Assembly: GCF_027244095.1 (NCBI RefSeq)
Contig: NC_069662.1
Span: forward strand, 11,124,501 to 11,188,500
Direction: 5' to 3'
From: Hemicordylus capensis
Taxonomy: Eukaryota > Chordata > Lepidosauria > Squamata > Cordylidae
DNA: 64,000 nt
Shown: one piece after another, positions 19,440 through 31,167 of the stretch
Layout of the letters: each line of letters opens with the position of its first letter
Position numbering within the stretch: the stretch's first letter is position 1
Made by a program: the position numbers and the translations under genes
The notes under the pieces: model-generated
Told to the model about the DNA's origin: nothing
Databases searched by the model: none
What the model saw: only the letters and a program-made list of their open reading frames with translations

Positions 19440-21165
19440 TACTTTAAATACCCAATAAAACTGATTATGAAGGTAGAATGCCTGCAGGGGAGGGGCTGCT
19501 TCCCAGTGTATTGCACAGAATGTCGCATGTATGACGATCTGCCTGAGAGGCAGAAGTTGTGGGTGTGCACTTGGTGCAAAGAGCTCTTGGCTCTCAGAGA
19601 ACAAGTTCGTTCCCTTGAAGCCAAGGTGGCTGACCTAGAGAATCTCAGGGAGGCAGAGAGGTGTGTAGATGAGACCCACTGGGATGTGGTAGAGGCATCC
19701 CACTGTCCTGGAGAATAAGAATCTCAGGGAAGGAGGACATCGGTCTGAGGAAGAGGGGGGAAACACTCCCTTAGTAGGGACCCCTTCCTTGGGTGATGCA
19801 CCTATATTCTCTCGCACACTCCTCCAGAAGTTGCGGGTCTCTTAGTAGTGGGTGATTTGATCATTTGGAGCATAGAGAGATGGGTCTGTGACCCACGTGT
19901 AGACTGCACGGTTACATGCCTGCCTGGTGTGAAGGTTGCAGATGTCACCTGCATCTAGGTAAGCTGTTGGGCAGTGCTGGGGAGGAGTCAGCTGCACCAA
20001 CGATGCTGGGAAATGCAGTTGGGAGGTCCTGGAAGCCAAATTTAGGCTGCTAGGTAGCATACTGAAGTCCAGGACCCCCAGGGTAGCATTATCTGAAGTG
20101 CTACCTGTTCCATGCACAGGGACAGTGAGACAAGTGGAGCAGAGGGGTCTCAATGCATGGATGAGATGGTGGTGCCGGGAGGAGGGGTTTAGATTCATTA
20201 GGCACTGGGATACATTTTGGGGAAAGTGAAGCCTGTACAAAAGGGACGGGCTCCACTTGAACTGAAATGGAACCAGACTGCTGGCGCTAAAAACCAAGAA
20301 GGTTGAAGAGCAACTTTTAAAATGACACCTGGAGGGTTGCCGGTGGGAACAGGGTGGTATCTGCTTCAGCCAGCAAAATCCCGTAAGGTGTGAGGGTGAG
20401 CATGTTTCGGATAAACCAGAAGGGGACAAAGTAGAGCCAGGAGTTGAGCAGAAGGAAGCACAGGACAGCTTGCCAAATGGGTCAAATGATGGTAAGGGGG
20501 GATAGCACATGCCAACACCAGGTGAGGGACCCAGCGTATACGTGCCTGTATGCCAATGCCAGAAGCCTCTGAGCCAAGATGGGTGAGCTGGAGTACTTGG
20601 TTACTCATGAAAACATAGATAAAGTGGGTGTAACAGAAACCTGGTGGAATGGTGAGAACCAATGGGACACGATTATTACTGAATATAAACTCTATAGAAG
20701 GGACAGGGAGGGGAGGGTTGAGGGAGGAGGGACGCTGTATATCAAAGAAGGGATAGATTCCAATAAGCTAGAAAACCTAGGTGGACCAGAGTCCTCCACA
20801 GAATCATTATGGGTAACATTATGATACCTGAAAGGAAATATGTTACTAGGGATGTGCTATTGCCCTCCAGATCAAAGAGCTGAGAGTAACCTGGAGTTGG
20901 AGAAACAAATAAGAGAGGCATCAAAGAGAGACAGGGCATTAATAATGAGTGGCTTCAACTACCTACACATAGACTGGGTAAATTCATATTCAGGTAATGA
21001 GAGAGAGTCCAAATTCCTAGATGTGCCAAATGACTGTGCCTTAGAACAGTTAGTCACGGAACCAATCAGAGAGATGGTGACTTTGGATTTAATCCTGTGT
21101 GGTGCCCAGGACCTGGTGAGAGATGTCAGAGTTGCAGAATCATTGAGTACCAGTCAAATCTAGCT
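19440..21165 (+). mobile_element. CR1 LINE, ORF1 and endonuclease part, no RT
   Basis: A CR1-like ORF1 is readable at 19467-19718: a Cys-rich YCTECRMYDDLPERQKLWVC segment followed by a leucine-heptad coiled-coil-like stretch. A decayed esterase-like region follows to about 20300. From 20530 the endonuclease domain of ORF2 appears with GVTETWWNGENQWD, YRRDREGR, ESLWVTL, a GVCYCPPDQ-type motif and LDLILCGAQ. The GDFN motif of the family is SGFN here and the frame is interrupted near 20823. The reverse transcriptase half and 3' tail are absent; sequence beyond 21140 belongs to another repeat. Confidence 0.75.
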
Positions 21166-21751
21166 CCAACTTAAGCCTTAAGTTAGGCATCTGCCTAATT
21201 AAAAATCCCTCCGCTGCTTTTCTTTTTCAAGGAGAAAAAGTGCACCAACCTGATCTGTCTGTTTCTACTGTGAAGGGCAAAATGGAAAATAGCAGGAAAA
21301 GAGGTTTGCCCTCTTCTGAGTACAAACCTCTCATCTGAAATACCACGGTACATTTTGTGCTCCCTCGCCCACTTTTTTTCCTCTAGCTAGTTGTGTCACA
21401 GATTGCAAGAACTGCCAGGAAGTTGCCCCACAGTTTCAGTGCGTTGCAGCTAGTAGTGACTGTTCTGGTACTGGTTGCCACCTTTGATTGACGTGGGCAT
21501 GCCGGGGCCCATTCTAGGGGATCAAGAAATAATAACTTTGCTCTTCAAGGGAGGTTAGCATGGTGTTTGTGCCAAATCTGTTCCTTGAACCAGGCACCCA
21601 TTTCGGATTGGCCTGGCTTAATCCCAGGCTAATCCATCCCAGGAGCGACACAAGACTTGGAAGAGGATAAGATTTGTTTATTATTTCTCTGTGTAAACCT
21701 CCCTGAGCCATTTTTGGAAGGGTGGTATAGAAATCGAATATATTATTGTTT

Positions 21752-21791
<40 letters not shown>

Positions 21792-21895
21792 TAGAAATTC
21801 CCAGAGGAAGGACAACCCTTTTGCTGGTTGCTATAACGAAAGAAAGAAACCAACCAACCAACCAACCAACCACTGGGCATTGAACTCTGAGGTCA
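21140..21895 (+). repeat. Unclassified interspersed repeat R2, copy 2
   Basis: Parallels 2965-3700 over about 700 bp in the same orientation. A 3'-tail retroposon with an (AAT)n run (21680-21790) interrupts it near its end, where copy 1 continues directly into the AGGAATTCTCAAAGGG block. Confidence 0.5.
21665..21790 (+). mobile_element. Retroposon 3' tail with (AAT)n
   Basis: TTTCTCTGTGTAAACCTCCC, TTTTTGGAAGGGTGGTATAG, then AAT repeats. It is inserted in repeat R2. Confidence 0.55.
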
Positions 21896-21925
21896 TTCAA
21901 ACCACCAACCCAACAAGGGTAGAAC

Positions 21926-22347
21926 TGGGGGGGGGGATTAACCTCCTTGCTGCCCGTAGGCGGCCAAAGATTTGCCGCCCAGTGGCAAGGGAGGAAGGAG
22001 GGGGGAGTTTAAATCTATTGTTTGAATGTTTAAAACTGCCACCACACAGAAGCATGGTGGCAAGAGCTCCCTCGCACCCACCTGCCTCCCAAATTATGAC
22101 AGTGGTGGGTCAAAGCCTGGGCAAGACAAATTTGCGGGTGTGCTGAGAGGGAGGCAGTACCCCTCCTAACCCAAGCCCGACCACCTCCCAAATAACTGCA
22201 ATCGCCCGGCTTCGGGCCTTTCTGCACTCCTGCACAGCGGCAGTTCTAGACATTTTTTTTAAAAAAATCATTGACCAAAATTTGCCGCTGGGGGATTTTG
22301 CCGCCCTAGGCAGTCGCCTCTACTGCCTCTCCTTTAATCCACCAGTG
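21926..22347. mobile_element. hAT-type non-autonomous element (422 bp)
   Basis: Bounded by an exact 8-bp duplication GGTAGAAC (21918-21925 and 22348-22355). The ends GGGGGATTAACCTCC and TTTAATCCACCAGTG are inverted relatives. The interior includes GCCGCCC-rich arms around 21950 and 22290 that mirror each other. Confidence 0.75.
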
Positions 22348-22746
22348 GGTAGAACAGGCCTTCCCCAGGTAGAGCTCACTCCCAATTCTGGCACTCCCCC
22401 ACGGGTAGCCCTCCTTCTGTACCTGGGCTAAAAGTGAGTTTTAGGAGACGCACATGTGCCTCCTACCTCGTGCCCAGGTTATGTGGGCACTCAGGGTTCT
22501 GGCAACCATCTGGACAGTAGGGCTGGGGGTCGGGGAAGAGCAACATGGCAGCAGGAATTTCCCCAGTGCCTGATGCTGTTCACACAGTGCATTGTGGGAT
22601 TCCTGGCAGCTGGGATTCCTCCCCCCCCCCCGGATTGCTGCACCACTCGCTGCTATGCCCCTCGTGGCAGCACATGGGTGGTGGAGTCCTATTTGGAACC
22701 TGCATCGTATGAGGGAAGGCAAGTAGACTCTTCCCCCCCCCCCCCG

Positions 22747-22940
22747 CTTGTTGGTTCTTTGTGGTCTTCACAGAGACAAAGAGGGAAAATTCTGGTGTAC
22801 CTCAAGACATTAAGCCTTGGTGGGGTTGGGCAGGGTCCGCTTTCTGGTTGTTATCATGCTGAAACACTGAAGAGACACACCCCAGCCACAAAGTTTGAAG
22901 GGGCCCAGCTTTTAAAACAAGTATGTAGAGCCTTTTCTCT
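22747..22940 (+). repeat. Inverted repeat arm 1
   Basis: About 195 bp that match the reverse complement of 24492-24692 nearly throughout (CTTGTTGGTTCTTTGTGGTC, GGTGTACCTCAAGACATTAA, GTTGTTATCATGCTGAAACA). A 7-base gap separates the arms near AGGGTC.GCTT. The 1.55 kb between the arms holds an L2-clade LINE fragment. Confidence 0.85.
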
Positions 22941-23384
22941 GCCCCTCATATATTCTATCATCACATAGGTCATACAGAAGACCCTCTAGCCAAAAAGAAA
23001 GAAAGAAAGAAAGCCTACATATAGTTCTGGATATTCAGAACTGGGTATAATCCAATATTTGGAAGGTCAAAGAGTATTAATCCCCTTGAAATGTGTCTCA
23101 GTTACAACCCTTATTAAATGCATAAAGGATTATGTACAATATCTTCATGCGCAACATGTTTAGTGCCAAAATGCTTCAAGATCAAGATTTCTGATCCCAT
23201 CATCCCCTCAAAATAGCTGACCCCTTCATCTATCCAAAAGTTTCAGTAATCAATTTTTATTATTGGAGTGGGGGTCAAGTTACGGAACAGTTTGGGGGGA
23301 ATTTTGTTTCAGAATTTCCAAGTGCATTTTTTCTTTATTCAAGGCTTACACTAGCCTTAACATTTCAGAATGGTCTTCTTCAAT

Positions 23385-23765
23385 ATGAACCACACCGCCC
23401 ACTGAGATAATCAGGAGAGGTTCGTCAGCAGTTGCCACTAGTTCATCCGGTGGCTACTCTGGGTGGGAAGGGTCTTCTCCATTGCTGCCCTGAGGCTTTG
23501 GAACACGCTTCCTGCTGAAATAAGATCTTCCCCATCTCTTACAACTTTCAAAAAGGCAGTCAAGACACATTTGTTCACCCAAGCTTTTAATTAGATACTG
23601 ATTTGTGTTTCTAATAGTTTAATGTGTTAAATTTTAAATTGTTGTAATGTTTTAACTTTTTTATTTGTTGTGTTGATTGTTTTGTTGTAAACCACCCAGA
23701 GACTTGTGTTTAGGGTAGTATACAAATGTTATAAATAAATAAATACATAAATAAATTTAGCCAAG
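23385..23765 (+). mobile_element. L2-clade LINE 3' end
   Basis: Same family as 6231-7205, opposite strand: GAACCACACCGCCCACTGAG, TGGCTACTCTGGGTGGGAAG, TTTGTTCACCCAAGCTTTTA and a tail with GTAAACCACCCAGAGACTTG and AATAAATAAATACAT. Confidence 0.8.
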
Positions 23766-24049
23766 ATAGAAAATTAAATAAACCACGGGCAAATCTTAGT
23801 GGTTTATAAAATGGTCATGTGGCTGAACTCAGCCTTTCCTTTATGGAAGGGCAATAAGCTATGGCAGATTAACGTAGTAGCAAATGTAGCATTTGCTATG
23901 GGCCCCACATTTTCAAGGGCCCCGCATGTCTGGCTTCCCACTGGGAATTAAAGTTAAAACTTTACCTGTTTTATTTGGTCCATGTTAGATAAAATTTCCC
24001 GTTTCTGCTAAATGTGCCTTTTCAGAGAAGGCCCAGCACAGCATTTGTT

Positions 24050-24165
24050 CAGTGGCTGTTGCTGGTGCCTACCACATTTTTCTTTTTAGAGTGTGAGCCC
24101 TTTGGAGACAGAGAATAATCTAAACACTCTTTATTTTTCTATGTAAACCACTTTGAGACTAGCTT
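24050..24165 (+). mobile_element. Retroposon 3' tail (GTGAGCCC family)
   Basis: GTGGCTGTTGCTGGTGCC, GTGAGCCCTTTGGAGACAG and TATGTAAACCACTTTGAG mark the tail seen at 46470 and 50775. Confidence 0.5.
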
Positions 24166-24491
24166 AACCACTAGCTTAATCCGGCCCTGGCAATAAGAAC
24201 ATATTACTTATAAATGCTAAAATGTTCCTTGTTAGGAACAAGTTATTAATGTCTTTCCTCCCACCCCCATTTCCTTTAAGTTCATAGTTAACACAAATGG
24301 GAGCAATTTAAAACGAAACTGTATTTTAATTGCAAATCTTGTAAATGATCCTCAAAACTCTTCACTTCTATACAATTCACCCACACACAACATGCCCCCC
24401 GTTATACGGCCCAGACTCAGCAGTGAAACTAGAGATGTCATGGATAGATCTTTAATTTCAATTGTAAGAGAACCTATGGCGGTGGTGGGTT

Positions 24492-24692
24492 AGAGAAAGG
24501 GCTCTACATACTTGTTTTAAAAGCTGGGCCCCTTCAAACTTTGTGGCTGGGGTGTGTCTGTTCAGTGTTTCAGCATGATAACAACCAGAAAGCACTAAGC
24601 AGACCCTGCCCAACCGCACCAAGGCTTAATGTCTTGAGGTACACCAGAATTTCCCCTCTTTGTCTCTGTGAAGACCACAAAGAACCAACAAG
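24492..24692 (-). repeat. Inverted repeat arm 2
   Basis: Reverse-complement partner of 22747-22940. It retains the extra TGCTTAG-type bases lacking in arm 1. Confidence 0.85.
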
Positions 24693-25636
24693 TGGTAAGT
24701 GCAGGGTCATTTTTCTTATCGGATCAGAGAGGCTCTGATCTCTCCTACAGTATTTGTAATTGCCTAAATAGTTTCGCGCAACAGTATTCCCTGCCCCGCC
24801 CCCGCTTCCCTGTAGCCTGTGATAATTTAAATTGGGTCCCTCCTGTCGTCGTAAATGGGGTTACTTCACCATGCTGGCTTTCCCCAACCATGTGTCCTTT
24901 GATCCTTATCTTTTCCTAGGTGAAAAGGCTTTTCTGACCAGAGGCTTTATTAATTCATGTGTGGTTTTTTTAAAAAATAATAATACTATCCTTTTATGTT
25001 TTAGTTGTTTGTTTCAAGTTAGACTTACTACAACAACCCTGTGAGGTGGGCTGCCTGTGAGGTGGAGTTTTCTAACTCCAGTGAGTTCTTGTTTTTAGAA
25101 CTTGCTGGCGTTGCAGTTACAACAACCCTGTAAGCCAATCCTGAGCTATCTGGAATGTTGGCCTTTGTGAATGATATTAAAAAATGATTTCCTGTATGCC
25201 TATAGCAATGAGATATGTGCCACTCTGTGGGGAGGGGGTAGGAAGCCATGCTCTGATGATACACAGTCAGATTCAGATGTTGATCCTACAGAGCTGTCTC
25301 AGACAAACTCATCTGCAGAAGCAAAAAACTATTGCTTACAGACAAGTCGGTGGTACCAAACTGTCAGGCAGCTCCGAAGAATCAGATGTTTGTAAACTGA
25401 CTACTTTTTTGAAACACCCTGTTAATCTTTTTCACTTAGTTAATTTTGACACATCTGCATGCATGGCATTATATTAAGGGACTAAATTCAAACAAGTATC
25501 CTCCCTGGCAAACTATGAACATGCTACCATATGTATGTATGTATGTATGTATGTGAGTCCTTTTCAGGCATTACCAAGTACAGTATCCCTTGGCTGTGCT
25601 ATGCAGGCCGCCCTCCCCCCACCAACCAAGTGTCCA
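24693..25636. other. Gene-free stretch
   Basis: Near 25030-25140 two direct copies of ACAACAACCCTGTGAG/TAAG and GTGAG-like text occur. A (ATGT)n run lies at 25532-25555. No coding pattern is recognised. Confidence 0.35.
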
Positions 25637-25861
25637 GCATTGCCCTGGTGGCGCAGTGGTAAAACTGCCGCCCTGTAACCAGAAGGTTACAAGTTCGATC
25701 CTGACCAGGGGCTCAAGGTTGACTCAGCCTTCCATCCTTCCGAGGTCGGTAAAATGAGTACCCAGAATGTTGGGGGGCAATATGCTAAATCATTGTAAAC
25801 CACTTAGAGAGCTTCCAGCTATAGAGCGGTATATAAATGTAAGTGCTATTGCTATTGCTAT
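25637..25861 (+). mobile_element. tRNA SINE with CTATTG tail
   Basis: The head GCCCTGGTGGCGCAGTGGTA has an A box, and GGTTACAAGTTCGATCC is a B box. The body has GGTCGGTAAAATGAGTACCC and GGCAATATGCTAAATC, then GCGGTATATAAATG and a GTGCTATTGCTATTGCTA tail. A well-preserved squamate-type SINE; the exact family name is not certain. Confidence 0.75.
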
Positions 25862-26029
25862 TATATATGAAGCACATCAGCATGGTGGTGGGGCATGCCA
25901 GTATGCTCTTCCCTAGACATCTGGGGATTTCATTATGTAACAATCTAGACAGCAATGATCTTCTACAATCAGAATATGTTGTACGTGAAAAGGAGGCCAC
26001 TGTAGCCATCTACATTGTATGTATGTATG

Positions 26030-26182
26030 TATGATATTTATACCCTGCCCCTTCTTCCAAGGAATTCAAGGTCGTGTTCCCTCGTTGTATCTGCACAACA
26101 ACCCTGTGAGGTAGGTTAAGCCACGAAGCAGCAAATGCCCCTGCTAGTCTGACACTCTAGGCACTACACAGCACTGACTCTC
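26030..26182 (-). mobile_element. MIR-type CORE-SINE, diverged
   Basis: CTGCACAACAACCCTGTGAGG core with CTCTAGGCACTACACAGCACTG head in reverse orientation. Confidence 0.55.
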
Positions 26183-26773
26183 TGGAGTACTAGTATGCTT
26201 TGTAAACCCAATCCTGAGCTTTGTAACATCAGGCTGGGAGTTCCCTGGCTGCCTGTGAGCTATCTTATCAATATTCATCTTTTAGAGGAAAAGACCTTTC
26301 ATACTTCAAAAAGCAGGCACTTGTCTTTGTGTGGATCTAGAGCAGACAATGATTGGCTGCTTTGGAAAACACATAAAATATAGTACAGAGCCAAGAAAAA
26401 CAGAATTGATTAGAATTCTAAAGTGTTTAGATTGGATAATTCTGCACTGTTGATGAGAAAACAAACAATTTTCAAAACATATGTACAGCAGAGTCAGCAT
26501 ACATTATGTTATATACAACATACAAGATGTATTTAACACACACGTACACACACATCATATTGCTATTTAGTTGTTCACTGTTCTTTTGTAAGGAAAGTGA
26601 ATGGCTCTACATGCATAAGGTCTGGCCTACACACATGATGAAATATCCTACATGTCCATGCATGAATCTTGTATGTAGCTCCATCATGTAAGATGAATGC
26701 ACACAGATATGTCATTGTACATACAAGCAGGAAGCAGCAATCAATTCACTTCAGTAAGCCTACACAATTTTCA

Positions 26774-26779
<6 letters not shown>

Positions 26780-26818
<39 letters not shown>
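26780..26818. repeat. (AC)n microsatellite
   Basis: About 39 bases of uninterrupted AC. Shorter CA runs occur at 27781-27806 and 30325-30347. Confidence 0.95.
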
Positions 26819-26821
<3 letters not shown>

Positions 26822-28055
26822 TTGTCTGATATGTAATTGTTTTGTCAACAAATTTAATTTCTTTTTTAAAAAAGGATTTGTTTTATAGAAGAGAAAATGG
26901 ACTTTTATAAGAAATAATTTAATTTCTTATAATTTCTCTTGGGAGGTATTAGCTAGTCTGGTTGGTTTCCAGTGATTCTAAGTTAGAATGTTAGTGACTA
27001 GGGCAATACAGACTCCGGCTTGATCTGATGACTGCCTCTATTTAATCAGGAGTTCTCAGTGAACTATTAATGCAATGTACATTATCTCTTAGTGCTAGAT
27101 ACTCTTACAGGTGTCTTTTTAGTGCAAGCATATCTCTAAAAACCACAGTTCTATAGACTGTGGTATCTCAAATTTTCTTTGATTCTACTTCATCTACATT
27201 GCCTAGACCTGTCCCCTAACTAGGATCTCTCTCCCTCCCCTTTCCATCTCTGATACAGTTTTGCACCTAGTCCTTGTCACTGTTTCTTTGCTTCCGTTTT
27301 TAACAAATCTCTCCCCCCCTTCTTCCTACATCTCTAATATGAATTAGCCTGGATTAGGAATTAACTTGAATAAGGACAATTATACTGACTCTGCTTCCTC
27401 TTACTAGCCTCAACCTGGCCCATAGCTAACTAGGCTCTCCCCACCCCCACCCTGTGTTCTTGTCACTTTTTAATCATCTAGATTTCCTTGGCCTCAGACA
27501 CTGTTTTTCACTCAATCCTTGTCAATGTCCCTTCTCCTCTGACACAGTTTCACAACTAGTCCTTGTCACTGCTCTTAATCTTTCATTCTTGCTTGCTTGC
27601 TTGCTTTCTCTATCCTCAATAGGACTTAGTCTTGGTCAGTAATGTTGATGCATTTAATTAGTGTGTGTTAGTTGATTGCTAAAGAACCAGAACTCTCATT
27701 TCCTAGTGAATACACAAAATACAAACTTCCCACCCACAAGCGTCAGATAAATAGAAATTGCATCTGTCAGCCTACCTGTGCACGCACACACACACACACA
27801 CACACATCAAAAGCCTCTAGTGGTCATAGATCTGATGAACACTTAATGGTTAGACCACACCATTTGAAGGGCCCAGTCCTGCCAGTTTTTTGGAGAACTG
27901 GTTAAAAAAAAAAAGCCTTGTTTCTTAGACAGCAAGGCATTGTCACTGCATAATGAAAGAGATCATGATTTTAGTGTTTTTAAGAAGCTGTACTTATCAG
28001 AATGTATGAAATTGTCCTACTTATACATCACACACAAAAAGCATTATTCATTCAT
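26819..28055. other. Gene-free stretch
   Basis: Pyrimidine-rich text at 27210-27600 repeats a loose CTAGTCCTTGTCACTG motif (27270, 27555 and variants), an old degenerate tandem pattern. No coding sequence is recognised. Confidence 0.4.
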
Positions 28056-28059
28056 TCAT

Positions 28060-28335
28060 TCATTCATTCAATTTCTATACCACCCTTCCAAAAATGGCAC
28101 AGGGAGGTTTACACAGAGAAATAATAAATAAATGAGATGGATCCCTGTCCCCAAAGGGATCACAATCTAAAAAGAAACATAAGATACACACCAGCAACAG
28201 TCACTGGAGGTACAGTGCTGAGGATGGATAGGGCTGATGTTTCAGGGACCTCTCAGGATAAAACTCCAGGCTACCCTCATCACAGAGGCAAAGAAAAGAT
28301 GATCCAGCATTAATTGCAGGGCAACTTTTCTTTTT
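28060..28335 (-). mobile_element. Retroposon 3' tail (GTGAGCCC family)
   Basis: Reverse copy: (ATTC)n, TTTCTATACCACCCTTCC, GGATCCCTGTCCCCAAAGG, AAGAAACATAAGATACACAC, then the upstream part. Same family as 41688 and 60150. Confidence 0.6.
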
Positions 28336-28877
28336 AAAAGGGGAAAACTTTCAACTTCAGAATCCATAGTACAAAGTTAATGTATATGGGTTCTTAAAAT
28401 GCTGAATATACCCTATTTAGTTAATCTGAAGAGCATTTTATTTTCTCTCTCTAAAAAAACAACCCTGCTCTGGGGCTAACCCGAGGGTGCATAATTCAAA
28501 TGTTTTGATGGGCTGGAACCAACCACAATGGTGTTCAGGGGTCAAGGTCAATTTTCAGCACATTATTCAATTAAAATTAATTATTAAAAATATTAATACA
28601 AGCAATTATTAGGTAGTTGTGGATCTTTCCCCCTTTGGCAAGGGACCCACAATTTTAACTAAGGATCATGGCCAGAAAATAGAGCCTGTGTCCTTGCTCA
28701 GTCACAGGGGCATCTAGTGAGATCTCCCTTAAAAAATGCCAGCCCCAAACAAATGCAAAATCCTCTCCTCTCTCTCAATTGCTGTTGATTTCATGTTGCA
28801 ATCCTAGTCATACTTACTTAGGAGTAAGCATGACTGGAAGACCTGTGGGGATATTTCCAAGTAAACATGCATAGGAT
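28336..28877. other. No recognised feature, short repeat at the right end
   Basis: Mostly unique text. At 28795-28875 ATCCTAGTCATACTTACTTA..GTAAACATGCATAGGAT is a fragment of the common repeat seen again at 12478-12550 and 12935-13030. Confidence 0.35.
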
Positions 28878-29180
28878 GAGAGGAGAGCTGGTCTTGTAGT
28901 AGCAAGCATGACTTGTCCCCATAGCTAAGTAGGGTCTGCCCTGGTTGCATATGTGAATAGGAGACTTGATGTGTGAGCACTGCAAGATATTCCCCTCAGG
29001 GGACGAAGCCGCTCTGGGAAGAGCATCTAGGCTCCAAGTTCCCTCCCTGGCAGCATCTCCAAGATAGAGCTGAGAGAGATTCCTGCCTGCAACCTTGGAG
29101 AAGCCGCTGCCAGTCTGTGAAGACAATACTCAGCTGGATAGACCAATGGTCTGACTCAGTATATAACAGTTTCCTATGTT
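28878..29180 (+). mobile_element. 5S/tRNA composite SINE
   Basis: Full copy with head (GAGCTGGTCTTGTAGTAGC), AGCTAAGTAGGGTCTGCCC and the usual end TCAGTATATAACAGTTTCC. Confidence 0.75.
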
Positions 29181-29930
29181 TTTGATGGTGCCGCAACACT
29201 ATAAGCATTGAACGGCAGGGTGGGACCTACTTCCTATAGGTCTTCACATGTCAGGTGGGGTAGGCCTCATGGTACAGGAGGAGGGATGCTCTGGACATGC
29301 CTGGACATGTTCTCTGGAGGGCTTTCAACTCCTCCCTGCAGTGACGTCATCATGCCCTTCGAAGGGCAGAGCTTCAATTTGCCCTTACTAGGCTCTGGCT
29401 TCACCTTGCCCATAGTTCCTTACCCTTACTAGGCTATGGCTTCACTTTGCCCTTACTTAGGCTCCGCCTAGGTACGTATATACACTACCTACTCCTATAG
29501 TCACATACAGATAAGAGGTTAAGCTGTTTGCAAGCTGCCTCACTGACTGACTGGAAACTCCCAGACCAAACCACGAAAGATAGAAGCATGGCATTTTTTT
29601 CAAGGAGGTTCCAGACCTTTTGCCCAGACTATTGTAAAAAAAAAAAAAATTCCAAAATCCCTGAAAATTTAATTCATGTCTCAGAAAATGTGGAAACACC
29701 CCCATTGGAAAGCACAGGGAAAGAGACTTCACAGAGCTAGGAAAAGCCTAGAGTCACAGAGAGCTAAGACATTCATTGACTTGAAGACTGCAAGCCCTTT
29801 TACTGGTGTATATATTTACTTCTTGGGAGTAAATATACTGTTGAACTCAGAGTTCAACAGTACTTTTAAGGTTGCATGCATAGGCTGGGGCTGCATCATA
29901 TCAAGGGGACTAAAAGGACCTGTAATATAG
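29181..29930. other. Gene-free stretch with short direct repeats
   Basis: From 29375 to 29470 a GCCCTTACTAGGCT.TGGCTTCA.CTTGCCC unit of about 40-45 bp repeats two to three times. The rest carries no recognised coding sequence. Confidence 0.4.
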
Positions 29931-29966
29931 GCTGAAAGGCATCATCTCATACTACGTGGGAGATAG

Positions 29967-30350
29967 TAGGGATGTGCACAGAACAGGGTGGGGGTCGCTC
30001 GAGGGGGGTGGGGGTGCCACATTAAGGGTGGAGGAGGGTGCACTTTTTCCTCCCCCTGCTTTCCCCCCACCGGTGCTCATTTTCCATAAAAGCCTTTGGG
30101 GCAGCAGTATACCTCCCTGCTGAATGCGCACGTCACATGCACATACCTGTCTGACGTGCATGCGCGCACTCGGTACTTCCGGCCACTTCCAGCCGAAGGG
30201 GGGGGGGAGGTACACTGACACCCTGAAGGCTTTTACGAAAAATGAGTGCCAGTGAGGGGAGGGGTAAGTGCATCCTCCCCCGCCCTTAACGTGGCACACC
30301 CCCCCGCACTTTGAACTTTGAAACACACACACACACACACACACACCAGT
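29967..30350 (+). mobile_element. Fold-back hAT-type element with TAGGGATGTGCAC end
   Basis: The left end TAGGGATGTGCACAG matches the hAT family at 58744 and 55892. Internal arms are inverted (ATTAAGGGTGGAGGAGGGTGCA near 30025 versus TGCATCCTCCCCCGCCCTTA near 30275). The left flank is a BovB-tailed SINE fragment (29930-29966). I could not place the right end, which merges with a (CA)n run. Confidence 0.5.
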
Positions 30351-30394
30351 GTTCGAACCTGCTGGTGCTTCTCTGATGATTGATTGATAAGACG

Positions 30395-30790
30395 ACATAG
30401 GAACACACCATATACAAGGTCAGACCCTTGGTCCATCTAGCTCAGTATTTTCTTCACAGACTGGCAGTGGCTTCTCCAAGGTTGCAGGCAGGAGTCTTTC
30501 TCAGCCCTATTTTGGAGATGCCAGGGAGGGAACTTGGAACCTTCTACATGCATGCAGGTGCTCTTCCACTAGGCTATGGCCCCATCCCCTAAGGCATAAT
30601 TCCTTTGTTGTGGCTGGAGATGATGGGAGTCGTAGTTCAACAACAGCTAGAGGGCCAAGTTTGCCTTCCCCTGCCCTAAGGGGAATATCTTACAGTGCTC
30701 ACATTTAATCTCCCATTCAAATCCAAACAGGGTGACTCCTGATTAGCAAAGGGGACAATTCATGCTACTACAAGACCAGCTCTCCATCCC
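30395..30790 (-). mobile_element. 5S/tRNA composite SINE with intact tRNA A-box region and a hAT MITE
   Basis: Reverse copy. Between the 3' body and the 5S-like head it keeps, in sense, CCATAGCCTAGTGGAAGAGC and CATGCATGTAGAAGG, which other copies have lost. A 79-bp hAT remnant at 30595-30673 interrupts it at CCCTAAGG. Confidence 0.75.
30595..30673. mobile_element. hAT MITE remnant in a SINE
   Basis: Exact 8-bp duplication CCCTAAGG at 30587-30594 and 30674-30681. The right end is TTTGCCTTCCCCTG, and the arm ATGATGGGAGTCGTAGTTCAA is shared with the palindromic MITEs; the left arm is largely deleted. Confidence 0.75.
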
Positions 30791-31109
30791 TATGAGTATC
30801 TCAGAATTCTGCTCCCCACCCCCATAAAAAGATTTGGTTAGAGTTTGGAAGGTGAAGAGAAGAAAGAATAAGATCCCACAATTTGTAAGAGTTTATTTTT
30901 AGTTCCTTATACTGGATGGGGCTTGACTCACTACTTAAGCCATCTGAAATTATTTTCTCCACATCTATGGATGTGTCTTCTGTTCTTGGCTTGCAGAATG
31001 CTGTTGTTTTCTTTGCAGAGGACTGAATTTCAACATGCTGTTAGCATGTTACAGGCTTCAAGATGTTAAAAGCAGAGGGGAAGCAGAAATGCATCAACTT
31101 CTGACATTG

Positions 31110-31134
31110 TTTCTCCCGTTTCTGTCTCACACAG
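31110..31134 (+). promoter_or_regulatory. LTB4R: Splice acceptor of an LTB4R 5'UTR intron
   Basis: A pyrimidine-rich tract ends in CACACAG (AG at 31133-31134), 33 bases before the start codon. The same tract precedes the pseudogene (AG at 5221-5222). An intron in the 5'UTR is known for mammalian LTB4R; the upstream exon is not located. Confidence 0.6.
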
Positions 31135-31167
31135 ATCCTCTGACTCTTGCTGGCATCCAATGGGACC

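Noticed and set aside
19842-20510. 222-codon minus-strand open frame
   Set aside because: It is the antisense of the CR1 ORF1/esterase region and its serine/proline/histidine-rich text mirrors the sense codons.
25637-25720. A tRNA gene (A and B boxes present)
   Set aside because: The tRNA-like part is degenerate and continues into a SINE body and tail; the same holds for the other tRNA-like heads in the window.
31147-31167. Extension of the LTB4R protein by seven residues upstream
   Set aside because: It would begin with TTG; the ATG at 31168 has a good context and matches the duplicate's start.
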